Positions 8,784-17,362 of a DNA stretch of 64,000 nucleotides are shown here, one piece after another. The notes beneath the pieces are model-generated. The model saw only the letters and a program-made list of their open reading frames with translations, was not told where the DNA came from and did not search any database. This DNA comes from Leisingera sp. SS27. Its GTDB lineage: Bacteria; Pseudomonadota; Alphaproteobacteria; Rhodobacterales; Rhodobacteraceae. Within the stretch, counting starts at the first letter, position 1. The number at the start of each line of letters is the position of its first letter. Location of the stretch: the NCBI RefSeq assembly GCF_028368855.1, contig NZ_JAQNCY010000004.1, forward strand, positions 62,001 to 126,000, in the 5' to 3' direction. A program made the position numbers and the translations under genes.

Positions 8784-9638
8784 CTACGCGGAAACCGCAG
8801 CGATTGCATCCGCTTTTGCCAGAATCTCGCGCGCCGTTACGACATGCAGGTTCTCAACTATCTTGCCGTCAACCACCGCGACACCCTGCCCTGCGGCCTG
8901 GGCCTCATCAAATGCGGCAATCTGACGGCGGGAAGTATCGATCTCCCGCTCGGTCGGGGCAAAGGCCGCATTGGCCACTTCCACTTGCGCCGGGTGGATC
9001 AGGGTTTTGCCGTCAAAGCCCATGTCGCGGCCTTGCGCGCATTCGGCGGCCAGCCCCTCCACATCCTTGAAGGCGTTATAGACGCCATCGACAATCACCA
9101 GCCCCTCGGCCTTGGCCGCCAGCAGGCACAGGCCCAGCCCTGCCATCATCGGCATCCGGTCGGGGCGGTAGCGGGTCTGCAATTCTTTGGCCAGGTCATT
9201 GGTGCCCATCACCATGCCCTGCAGCTTGGGGTGCGCGGCAATCGCAGCCGCATTCAGCATGCCCCGCGGGGTTTCCATCATCGCCCACAGCGGGATGTCA
9301 CCGGTGATTTCCGCCAACGCATCCAGGTCCTCCGGCGCATTCACCTTGGGCAGCAGAATCGCATCCGGGGCCATCCGCGCTGCTGCTGCTGCGTCACCGC
9401 GGCCCCAGGGTGTATCCAGCCCGTTGATCCGCACGATCTTCATCCGCGAACCATAGCCGCCAGCCTTCAGCGCCTGGGCCAAGGTCTCGCGCGCATTGGT
9501 TTTTTCATCGGCTGAGACCGCGTCCTCCAGATCAAAGATCACCGCGTCCACCGGCAAGGTCTTGGCCTTCTCCAGCGCACGCGCATTGGAGCCGGGGATA
9601 TACAAAACCGAACGGTAAGGGCGCGTGCGCGGATCCAT
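8784..9638 (-). CDS. mcl2: HpcH/HpaI aldolase family protein, probable (3S)-malyl-CoA thioesterase
   Basis: A 284-residue TIM-barrel protein. The start at 9638 has GGAGAGG upstream; the longer ORF adds a non-homologous leader. Motifs are RSVLYIPGSNARALEKA, VIFDLEDAVSADEK (metal/substrate acids), RINGLDTPWG, LLPKVNAPEDL, AMMETPRG and DGKTLIHPAQVEVAN. The length and the PGSNARALEKA start fit Rhodobacter Mcl2 rather than the longer Mcl1 malyl-CoA/beta-methylmalyl-CoA lyase. It probably hydrolyses (3S)-malyl-CoA to malate in glyoxylate assimilation. A citrate-lyase-beta-like lyase activity cannot be excluded. First gene of the operon that ends with mch. Confidence 0.75.
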   Translation of the reverse strand: MDPRTRPYRSVLYIPGSNARALEKAKTLPVDAVIFDLEDAVSADEKTNARETLAQALKAGGYGSRMKIVRINGLDTPWGRGDAAAAARMAPDAILLPKVNAPEDLDALAEITGDIPLWAMMETPRGMLNAAAIAAHPKLQGMVMGTNDLAKELQTRYRPDRMPMMAGLGLCLLAAKAEGLVIVDGVYNAFKDVEGLAAECAQGRDMGFDGKTLIHPAQVEVANAAFAPTEREIDTSRRQIAAFDEAQAAGQGVAVVDGKIVENLHVVTAREILAKADAIAAVSA

Positions 9639-9987
9639 GGAGCCTCTCCAAAAGTTATTTTGTTGCGTAAATCGGTACAGATTCGATTGTATACTTTCAA
9701 GTACAATTCCGCCGCAGCGCAGCGTAACCTCTCGCGCCATCGCAGCAAGATATTGAAAAAATGTGTGAATTCCCGGCGCACGCCCGATTAACCACTTATC
9801 AGCACCTGATTGGCACACTGAAGGGTACCAAGGCACAGCACATCGCCGCCCCACCGGGCCGCATCTGATGCCCGCAGGCATGGGGCCTGCATTTCGAATT
9901 GCGTCACACACCGGCCCGAACAGGGACACCGGGGGCTGCCGTCAGGCACCCTGCTCTGTCCGGCCGTTCCGGAAAGGGTAAAACGAG
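9639..9987. other. Gene-free region between mcl2 and a plus-strand gene
   Basis: A 349-base region separating the divergent mcl2 operon and the gene at 9988. It contains the dyad at 9688-9707 (listed separately) and a hairpin GCAGGC-atggg-GCCTGC at 9874-9890 followed by ATTT. I found no convincing ORF in it; a 36-codon frame from 9868 has no ribosome binding site and no family resemblance. It must hold the promoters of both flanking transcripts. Confidence 0.5.
9688..9707. promoter_or_regulatory. Candidate operator dyad upstream of mcl2
   Basis: TTGTATACTTTCAAGTACAA: the outer TTGTA and TACAA arms are a perfect inverted repeat with 10 bases between, in an AT-rich stretch 50 bases before the mcl2 start. 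It resembles binding sites of dimeric repressors such as the GntR class. The regulator is unknown. Confidence 0.35.
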
Positions 9988-10302
9988 ATGAAACACTCAT
10001 TCTTCGCACTGCCGCTGGCGCTGGCCGCGGTGACCATGGCCGCCGCCCCCGCCGCCGCCCAAAGCCGCAACTGCGCCCCGCGCGAGGCTGTGGTGAAACG
10101 GCTGGCGGAAAAATACGGCGAAAGCCGCCAGAGCATTGGCATGGGCCAGCAGGGCATGGTGATGGAAACCTTCGCCTCGGACGAAACCGGCAGCTGGACC
10201 ATTACGGTAACCACCCCCAACGGCATGACCTGCCTGGTGGCTTCCGGACAGTCTTATGAAGTGCTCGCAGAAGCACTGCCGAACACCGACAGCGACGCCT
10301 GA
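9988..10302 (+). CDS. Periplasmic hypothetical protein (104 aa)
   Basis: A 104-residue protein with a clear signal peptide, MKHSFFALPLALAAVTMAAA, and a predicted cut after the Ala-Ala-Gln region. The mature domain starts RNCAPREAVVKRLAEKYGES and continues MVMETFASDETGSWTITVT and MTCLVASGQSYE. Two Cys residues could pair in the periplasm. The pattern is common in Rhodobacteraceae conserved hypothetical proteins, which to my knowledge have no assigned function. It is monocistronic and convergent with the TauE/SafE gene. Confidence 0.7.
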   Translation: MKHSFFALPLALAAVTMAAAPAAAQSRNCAPREAVVKRLAEKYGESRQSIGMGQQGMVMETFASDETGSWTITVTTPNGMTCLVASGQSYEVLAEALPNTDSDA

Positions 10303-10380
10303 GCAGGTATTGAGGCAGGTTTCCAGGCTGCAGGTTAAGCGGCCGGGGACGCCGCGCGGGCTGGCTGATATGAGCAGACT

Positions 10381-11139
10381 TCAGACCAGCCCGTCCCAGA
10401 TCAGCTTGGCACCGGTCACCGTCAGCAGCACATAGGTGAGCGCAAAGAACCAGCGCTCCGGGATCGAATGGTGCAGCTTTACACCCAGCCAGGCCCCCAG
10501 AAGGGCAAAGGGCGCCAGGACCAGATCCAGCGTCAAGGTCTCGCGGGTAAAAAGCCCCAGCCCGGCATAAGGCACCGCCTTGACGATGTTGATGGCCCAG
10601 AAGATCAGCACTGTGCTGGCCTGGTACTCGGTCTTCCGCAACTTGAGGCTGAGAAGATAGACCGCGGCCGGCGGGCCGCCTGCGTGGCTGACAAAACTGG
10701 TGAACCCCACCGCCAGCCCTGCCAGCGCCCCGGCGCCTGTTGACAACGGCGCATCCGCTGCCAGCCGCAGCCCCAGCCGTGCCCGCAGCTGCCACAATAC
10801 AAAACCAATGGAAACGGCACCGATCAGCACCCGCATCGCATCGGCATCCACCGCCGCATAAAGCCAGGTCCCCAATGCCACACCGGGCAATCCGCCGCCA
10901 ATCAGCAGCAGCGACGCCCGCAGGTTCCAGCGCCCCCAGTAGGGCTTCAGATTGGCCACGTCGATCAGCATCAGGAGCGGCAGCATCAGCGCCAGCGCGG
11001 CGCCCGGCTCCAGCACAAGCGCCAGAATCGACGCGGAGGCAAAGGCTGCGCCAGACCCGAAACCGCCCTTGGACACGCCCGCAAAAACGACCGCCGGGAT
11101 GGCAAAAACGAAAAACATTGCATCAAACGCCGCCATCAC
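10381..11139 (-). CDS. TSUP family (TauE/SafE) anion permease
   Basis: A 252-residue polytopic membrane protein with about eight helices. The N-terminus has FAIPAVVFAGVSKGGFGSGAAFAS, the glycine-rich SKGGFG element of the first TSUP repeat; the second repeat has GLAVGFTSFVSHAGGPPAAVYLL with the HAGGPP motif. TSUP proteins export sulfite, sulfoacetate or related organic anions. No sulfur-metabolism genes lie beside it, so the substrate is not predictable. It is monocistronic, divergent from mdh. Confidence 0.85.
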   Translation of the reverse strand: MMAAFDAMFFVFAIPAVVFAGVSKGGFGSGAAFASASILALVLEPGAALALMLPLLMLIDVANLKPYWGRWNLRASLLLIGGGLPGVALGTWLYAAVDADAMRVLIGAVSIGFVLWQLRARLGLRLAADAPLSTGAGALAGLAVGFTSFVSHAGGPPAAVYLLSLKLRKTEYQASTVLIFWAINIVKAVPYAGLGLFTRETLTLDLVLAPFALLGAWLGVKLHHSIPERWFFALTYVLLTVTGAKLIWDGLV

Positions 11140-11175
11140 CTGCCCTCCGAAATGCCCAGATTACAGACGGTTTAG

Positions 11176-12258
<1,083 letters not shown>

Positions 12259-12283
12259 GCCCCGCAGCCACCGGAAATCAGAG

Positions 12284-12312
12284 AGGCCCGCTTGCAGCGG
12301 GCCTTTTCTTTT
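12284..12312 (+). terminator. Intrinsic terminator of mdh
   Basis: AGGCCCGC (12284-12291), loop TTGCA, GCGGGCCT (12297-12304), then TTTCTTTT. It sits 25 bases after the mdh stop and separates mdh from the suc operon. Confidence 0.9.
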
Positions 12313-12414
12313 GCGGCGCCGCACCGTGGCCGCCGCTGCCGCTTTTGGCCTATGATGCGGCGAGTGCAGGCTTCGGACCTGCCTCGAATCACCCGCATCA
12401 AGCCTTCGTTAAAT

Positions 12415-12445
12415 TGTGATCACACCCCCAAATCCTGTGATCACA
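12415..12445. promoter_or_regulatory. Paired palindromic operator upstream of sucC
   Basis: Two exact copies of TGTGATCACA (12415-12424 and 12436-12445) separated by 11 bases, so 21 bp centre to centre. It lies 48 bases upstream of a plausible -35 box and about 114 bases before sucC. The same arrangement precedes sdhC at 5374-5403. The position upstream of the core promoter suggests activation, although repression by looping is possible. Confidence 0.72.
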
Positions 12446-12492
12446 AAAGCCGAAAATCTTCCGCATTTCCCTGCCCCCTGTCAAAAAAGCCT

Positions 12493-12522
12493 TTAACACT
12501 TGGCTTTAAGACGGCCTATAAA
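12493..12522 (+). promoter_or_regulatory. Candidate sigma-70 promoter of the suc operon
   Basis: TTAACA (12493-12498), an 18-bp spacer and TATAAA (12517-12522). It lies between the paired operator and sucC and would give a leader of roughly 30 bases. Read by eye from consensus only. Confidence 0.5.
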
Positions 12523-12558
12523 TCAGCAGACAATTGCAGCCAGACGGGACAGTTTCAA

Positions 12559-13752
12559 ATGAACATCCACGAATATCAGGCCAAAGCCCTCCTTCGCAGC
12601 TACGGTGCTCCGGTGTCCGACGGACGCGTGGTGCTGCGGGCCGAAGAAGCCAAAACCGCCGCCGGTGAACTCGACGGCCCGCTGTGGGTGGTGAAGGCAC
12701 AGATCCACGCAGGCGGCCGCGGCAAGGGGTCCTTCAAGGAGGCCGACGCCGGCGAAAAGGGCGGCGTGCGCCTGACCAAATCGGTGGAAGAAGCTGCCGA
12801 GGAAGCCAAGAAGATGCTGGGCCGTACCCTGGTCACGCATCAGACCGGCCCGGCCGGAAAGCAGGTGAACCGCATCTACATCGAAACAGGCTCCGGCATC
12901 CAGACCGAGCTGTACCTGGCGCTGCTGGTCGACCGCCAGACCTCGCGCATCTCCTTTGTCTGCTCCACCGAGGGCGGCATGGACATCGAGGAAGTGGCCG
13001 CTGCCACCCCGGAAAAGATCCTGTCCTTCTCCGTCGATCCGGCCACCGGCTATCAGGCCTACCATGGCCGCCGCATCGCCTTCTCGCTCGGCCTTGAGGG
13101 CCAGCAGATCAAGCAGTGCGTCAAGCTCATGGGCCAGCTCTACAAAGCCTTCGTCGAGAAGGACATGGAGATGCTGGAAATCAACCCGCTGATCATCGCC
13201 GATGATGGCAACCTCAAGGTGCTGGACGCCAAAGTCGGCTTTGACGGCAACGCGGTCTACCGCCACGCCGACGTGGCTGAACTGCGCGACACCACCGAGG
13301 AAGACCCGAAAGAGCTGGAAGCCTCCAAGTACGACCTGAACTACATCGCGCTGGACGGTGAGATCGGCTGCATGGTGAACGGCGCAGGGCTCGCGATGGC
13401 CACCATGGACATCATCAAGCTTTACGGCGCCGAGCCTGCCAACTTCCTCGACGTCGGCGGCGGCGCCACCAAGGAGAAGGTGACCGAAGCGTTCAAGATC
13501 ATCACCTCCGACCCCAACGTCAAAGGCATCCTGGTCAACATCTTCGGCGGCATCATGCGCTGTGACGTGATCGCCGAGGGCGTGGTTGCCGCAGTGAAGG
13601 AAGTCGGCCTGAAGGTGCCGCTGGTGGTCCGCCTCGAGGGCACCAACGTCGAGAAGGGCAAGGAGATCATCAACACCTCCGGCCTCGACGTGATCGCCGC
13701 CGACAACCTGAAAGACGGCGCCGAAAAGATCGTGAAAGCGGTGAAAGGCTGA
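12559..13752 (+). CDS. sucC: Succinyl-CoA synthetase beta subunit (ADP-forming)
   Basis: A 397-residue ATP-grasp subunit of succinyl-CoA synthetase, converting succinyl-CoA to succinate with substrate-level phosphorylation. It starts [16 protein letters not shown], the family N-terminus; an upstream in-frame ORF extension is not homologous. Visible motifs are [41 protein letters not shown] and [17 protein letters not shown]. The length is exact for the family. It is the first gene of the suc operon and is separated from its partner sucD by two unrelated genes. Confidence 0.97.
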   Translation: MNIHEYQAKALLRSYGAPVSDGRVVLRAEEAKTAAGELDGPLWVVKAQIHAGGRGKGSFKEADAGEKGGVRLTKSVEEAAEEAKKMLGRTLVTHQTGPAGKQVNRIYIETGSGIQTELYLALLVDRQTSRISFVCSTEGGMDIEEVAAATPEKILSFSVDPATGYQAYHGRRIAFSLGLEGQQIKQCVKLMGQLYKAFVEKDMEMLEINPLIIADDGNLKVLDAKVGFDGNAVYRHADVAELRDTTEEDPKELEASKYDLNYIALDGEIGCMVNGAGLAMATMDIIKLYGAEPANFLDVGGGATKEKVTEAFKIITSDPNVKGILVNIFGGIMRCDVIAEGVVAAVKEVGLKVPLVVRLEGTNVEKGKEIINTSGLDVIAADNLKDGAEKIVKAVKG

Positions 13753-13760
13753 CCAGACCT

Positions 13761-14300
13761 ATGAAATTGGTGATTGCAACTGGCACACTTGCAGTGTTTT
13801 TGGCGGCCTGTAATGTTTCTACTGATCAGGTATCGAAGGCACCTCAATCTGTAGCTTCGACGCAAAATGCAGGTGCCTACCGATCTGAGATGCCCAACGT
13901 CATTGAAGCATGCGTCGCACTCGGCAAGGACGACCCAACAAAGTTCAATAGTCTGAAAGCTTCTGGTTTTAAGGGGCTTGGAAACTTCAGGCGTTGGGAA
14001 ATCGGCTCGCCGACTTCAGGCTTGCTGCTGCTGAGCAATGGGGGCACCAATTGCAAAGTTGGCCACTTTGAAGGGCCTGACGCTGCTCGGGTGTCTCTGC
14101 CTGATGTATTACTCTCAAGCCTGTCAAAGCTTGGCTTTGAGAAGCAAACCCGTAGGGATCGCAGAGGCCGCCCCGAAGAGTACTTTGTGAGGGGCAACGA
14201 CGTGCTCTGGGTTGAACCAAAGGTAAGGCACCGCACCGAGCATGGATTGACGTCTCAAACCATTGCTCTGCGGAGTATACATGACTCTCAACCGCTGTAG
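13761..14300 (+). CDS. Putative lipoprotein of unknown function inside the suc operon
   Basis: A 179-residue protein beginning [17 protein letters not shown] with lipobox LAAC. The mature part has a Ser/Gln-rich linker and then [28 protein letters not shown] and a basic stretch [20 protein letters not shown]. It starts only 8 bases after sucC, so it is co-transcribed. Its codon and base composition is visibly poorer in G+C (about half by eye) than sucC and sucD, which suggests recent acquisition. A hairpin (14307-14330) follows it. No family recognised. Confidence 0.6.
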   Translation: MKLVIATGTLAVFLAACNVSTDQVSKAPQSVASTQNAGAYRSEMPNVIEACVALGKDDPTKFNSLKASGFKGLGNFRRWEIGSPTSGLLLLSNGGTNCKVGHFEGPDAARVSLPDVLLSSLSKLGFEKQTRRDRRGRPEEYFVRGNDVLWVEPKVRHRTEHGLTSQTIALRSIHDSQPL

Positions 14301-14306
14301 GAACTG

Positions 14307-14330
14307 AGGGAGGTTCGAAGGGACCTCCCT
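14307..14330 (+). other. Intercistronic hairpin without U-tract
   Basis: AGGGAGGT (14307-14314) and ACCTCCCT (14323-14330) form an 8-bp stem with an 8-base loop just after the lipoprotein stop. No T-run follows, so it may stabilise or process the transcript rather than end it. Confidence 0.45.
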
Positions 14331-14452
14331 AGCAAAGCAAAACTTGCAGGAGCCAACTCGATGGCAGCCCACACTGGTGAAAGCAATATGCACCCTTGTC
14401 AGCGCTTCCCCGAAGTACCGGGTAAGTGCCTCTTGCGACAGGACCAAGCCGA

Positions 14453-15280
14453 GTGAAAGCCACCGTCTACCTCATAGGCTTGCAGCAGGCCACGGGCCGG
14501 GCCGCGCTGATGCAGCAGGAGCTGGATCAGGCCGGGCTCTCGGCTGTGCGCATCGATGCGGTGGACAGTACTCAGGTCAGCCGCGGGGAGATGCTGCAGC
14601 AATGCGCTTCTGAGGGCAACTGGGGCTATTTCCAGACCAAGGACATGGCCTGCACTCTCAGCCATGCCAAGGCCTGGGAAGCATTCCTGGCCTCGGACGC
14701 CGATGTTGCCCTGATCCTGGAGGATGACGTCTTCCTGTCGCCCGACACCGGCGCCTGGCTGGCGGATCTTTCCTGGTGGCCTGCAGATGCCGGCATCGTC
14801 AAGTTCGAACGCTGGCGGGCCAAGAAACTGCAAGTGGCGCTTGGCAAGGGCGGCTTCACCCATCTGGGCCGCGAGGTGCGCCCGATGCTGTCGCGTCACG
14901 CCGGCGGTGCGGCTTATGTGATCTCGCGCAAGGCTGCGCAGCACCTGCTGGACAGCCGCCCGTTCTGCATCACGCTCGACAACCTGCTGTTCAATTTCGA
15001 TGCCTCGCGGCCTGCGCGCAGCATCAAGGTCTATCAGGTGCAGCCAGCACTCGCCGAACAGGGTAACGAGGCGCCCGGCGAAGTGGGCGTCGGCCCGCCG
15101 CGCTACCGGCCCAAGGGCTGGCCGCTGATCCGCCAGAAACTCCGGCGCGGGATATACGAATTCCGCGGCGGCTTCCGAATACTTCCCAGCGTGGTCCTGG
15201 GGCGGGCCACCCTCGAAAAAATCCGCTTCGACGGCCGTTCCCTGGCCACCCCGCAGACCCAACACACACATACCGCTTGA
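14453..15280 (+). CDS. Glycosyltransferase family 25 protein
   Basis: A 275-residue GT25-type glycosyltransferase. The family start is VYLIGLQQATGRAALMQQEL, giving a probable GTG start at 14453 with AGGA nine bases upstream; a GTG at 14426 is the alternative. Motifs are RIDAVDSTQVS, ACTLSHAKAWEAFL and ALILEDDVFLSP (the acidic EDD metal/nucleotide site), then GGAAYVISRKAAQHLLD. GT25 enzymes add sugars to lipooligosaccharide or other envelope glycans. It lies between the foreign-looking lipoprotein and sucD, 12 bases before sucD, so it is in the suc transcript. Its GC content is like the genome. Confidence 0.8.
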   Translation: MKATVYLIGLQQATGRAALMQQELDQAGLSAVRIDAVDSTQVSRGEMLQQCASEGNWGYFQTKDMACTLSHAKAWEAFLASDADVALILEDDVFLSPDTGAWLADLSWWPADAGIVKFERWRAKKLQVALGKGGFTHLGREVRPMLSRHAGGAAYVISRKAAQHLLDSRPFCITLDNLLFNFDASRPARSIKVYQVQPALAEQGNEAPGEVGVGPPRYRPKGWPLIRQKLRRGIYEFRGGFRILPSVVLGRATLEKIRFDGRSLATPQTQHTHTA

Positions 15281-15292
15281 AGGAACCGAAAC

Positions 15293-16177
15293 ATGGCAGT
15301 CCTCATCGACGAAAACACCAAGGTCATCTGTCAGGGCTTTACCGGCTCGCAGGGCACTTTCCACTCCGAACAGGCCATCGCCTACGGCACCAAGATGGTC
15401 GGCGGCGTAACCCCCGGCAAAGGCGGCCAGACCCACCTGAACCTGCCGGTCTTCAACTCCGTGCATGAAGCCAAGCATGTGACCGAGGCCAACGCCTCGG
15501 TGATCTACGTGCCGCCGCCGTTTGCCGCGGACTCGATCCTTGAGGCAATCGACGCCGAAATGGAAGTGATCGTCGCCATCACCGAAGGCATCCCGGTGCT
15601 CGACATGATGAAGGTGAAGCGCGCGCTGGAGAACTCCTCTTCCATCCTGATCGGTCCCAACTGCCCCGGCGTGATCACCCCGGATGCCTGCAAGATCGGC
15701 ATCATGCCCGGCCACATCCACCGCCGCGGCTCCGTCGGCGTGGTGTCCCGCTCCGGCACCCTGACCTATGAGGCGGTGAAGCAGACCACCGACGTGGGCC
15801 TGGGCCAGTCGACCTGCGTCGGTATCGGCGGCGACCCGATCAAGGGCACTGAGCATATCGACGTGCTGGAATGGTTCCTGGCTGACGACGAGACCGAAAG
15901 CATCATCATGATCGGCGAAATCGGCGGCTCCGCCGAGGAAGAGGCGGCGCAGTTCCTGGCCGATGAGGCCAAGAAGGGCCGCAAGAAGCCGGTTGCTGGC
16001 TTCATTGCCGGGCGCACCGCCCCTCCGGGCCGCCGCATGGGCCACGCGGGTGCCATTGTCGCCGGCGGCAAGGGCGGCGCCGAGGACAAGATCGAAGCGA
16101 TGAAATCCGCAGGCATCGTGGTCGCCGAAAGCCCGGCCGGCCTGGGTGAAGCGGTGCTGAAAGCGATCGGCAAGTAA
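15293..16177 (+). CDS. sucD: Succinyl-CoA synthetase alpha subunit
   Basis: A 294-residue CoA-binding subunit. It starts [20 protein letters not shown] with the CoA-binding fold, has [13 protein letters not shown] in the middle, and the phosphohistidine loop [15 protein letters not shown] with His251. The length is normal. It works with SucC although two genes intervene. An AAGGAA motif precedes the ATG. The next gene starts one base after its stop. Confidence 0.97.
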   Translation: MAVLIDENTKVICQGFTGSQGTFHSEQAIAYGTKMVGGVTPGKGGQTHLNLPVFNSVHEAKHVTEANASVIYVPPPFAADSILEAIDAEMEVIVAITEGIPVLDMMKVKRALENSSSILIGPNCPGVITPDACKIGIMPGHIHRRGSVGVVSRSGTLTYEAVKQTTDVGLGQSTCVGIGGDPIKGTEHIDVLEWFLADDETESIIMIGEIGGSAEEEAAQFLADEAKKGRKKPVAGFIAGRTAPPGRRMGHAGAIVAGGKGGAEDKIEAMKSAGIVVAESPAGLGEAVLKAIGK

Positions 16178-16178
16178 G

Positions 16179-16997
16179 ATGTTTCGGCGCCCCGAAGGCA
16201 CGCCAACAATGACAAAGGAGAGTGCGGCATCTGCGCTCTCCCCGCACCCAATGCGCGGCGTCTTGGAGCCTTTGCAATGCGCTCTGCAACATATGGTCAA
16301 CGCCAGCGTAGAGTACACCAGAGACTGGGATCCTAGTCGTGAACTTGCTGCTGCTGGCCTGAAACAAGACAACTCAGATGCCACTTGGGCAGAATTTGAA
16401 AACGATGTGAAAGCAGCAGAAATTACCCTTGATCCAACCACGGCAGAACGGATTGCGAGCAGAGTTCTGGCTCAAGCAGCACCGGAAGACGTTCGGAATC
16501 CCATTTTTTCTGCGCAACGCCAATTTCGAGAGAAGCACGCTGACAATACTTGGCTTTGGGTCGAAAAAATGCGGGAAGAAGCCTCAGGAACAATCTGGAC
16601 TAACTCTGAGAAAGATCTCAGTGTTTTTGCTGCTCCGTTTGATCGGCAGGCAATGTCTCGGCGAAACCGTCCTCAAATGGGGTTTTGCTTTATCAGCAAC
16701 ACTGAAAAACGTGACGCCCCAGACATTCGCCTCTACAAAAGCCTATTCTGCAACTCAGGGCTTATTGAGCGGTTTACTCCGAAACCATCTGCTTACAGGC
16801 AAATCAGAATGGCTCGTTTTAGCCAGCCAAGTCAGGACGGATCGTTCGTCTATGAAGGCCTCGACCAGATGAATGGCCGCAACCGCTATGAACTAAATTT
16901 ACGAATTTCTGTGAAAGACAGTTTCGCGCCACGCTGGGAAAGCGCCAGCCCAACAATCTACCTTTTTGCGGCGTTCGACGCGTCCATAATGGTGTGA
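16179..16997 (+). CDS. Hypothetical protein of unknown family between sucD and sucA
   Basis: A 272-residue, apparently soluble protein with no signal peptide or membrane segment. It begins at an ATG one base after the sucD stop; an alternative ATG at 16209 would give 262 residues. It is rich in charged and aromatic residues, e.g. NTWLWVEKMREEASGTIW, PQMGFCFISNTEKRDAPD and PSPTIYLFAAF-like C-terminal strands. Base composition is visibly lower in G+C than sucD or sucA, suggesting acquisition. The reading frame is intact over its full length. I do not recognise a family. Confidence 0.6.
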   Translation: MFRRPEGTPTMTKESAASALSPHPMRGVLEPLQCALQHMVNASVEYTRDWDPSRELAAAGLKQDNSDATWAEFENDVKAAEITLDPTTAERIASRVLAQAAPEDVRNPIFSAQRQFREKHADNTWLWVEKMREEASGTIWTNSEKDLSVFAAPFDRQAMSRRNRPQMGFCFISNTEKRDAPDIRLYKSLFCNSGLIERFTPKPSAYRQIRMARFSQPSQDGSFVYEGLDQMNGRNRYELNLRISVKDSFAPRWESASPTIYLFAAFDASIMV

Positions 16998-17018
16998 CAA
17001 AGATCAGATCGAGAACCC

Positions 17019-17321
17019 ATGGCCTACCAATTGAACAACGCCCAATTCCGCATCTGCTCCTTCGTCAGGGGCCAAAACACAAAACGTGGCAGCATAGCAG
17101 CCGTCCTCAGCCTCGCCCTTCTAACCGCCACTTCCGCCGCGGCTATCACCACGCCGGTGCAGGGGGTGCTGAATTTCGAGCCCGGCACCAGCATCGACGA
17201 CGTCCAGGCCCGTATCGAAACCGAAATCTGCAAGGGCGCCAGTTCCGTGACCATCACCTCCGGCCCGGAACAATCGCTCGACCCGACCAAGGAACAGGTC
17301 ACGTTCCAGTGTGAACCCTGA
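17019..17321 (+). CDS. Small exported hypothetical protein
   Basis: A 100-residue protein with a long N-terminal region before a signal-like helix (RGSIAAVLSLALLTATSAAA), then a mature part beginning ITTPVQGVLNFEPGTSIDD and ending VTFQCEP. Two Cys residues in the mature part (EICKG and FQCEP) may pair. GAGAA precedes the ATG. It lies 21 bases after the unknown gene and 41 bases before sucA, so it belongs to the suc transcript. Function unknown; a shorter start inside the N-terminal region is possible. Confidence 0.5.
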   Translation: MAYQLNNAQFRICSFVRGQNTKRGSIAAVLSLALLTATSAAAITTPVQGVLNFEPGTSIDDVQARIETEICKGASSVTITSGPEQSLDPTKEQVTFQCEP

Positions 17322-17362
17322 CCTGCCCCAACAACCGCATACCGACTCTTCGGGAGCTTAAG

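Noticed and set aside
14399-16441. A 680-codon minus-strand open frame opposite the GT25 and sucD genes
   Set aside because: It is the antisense of clearly homologous genes; the frame is open because of high GC and has no recognisable motifs.
16429-16872. Second open frame inside the 272-aa unknown gene, suggesting a frameshift
   Set aside because: The main frame is open from 16179 to 16997 without a break, and the second frame has no start signal.
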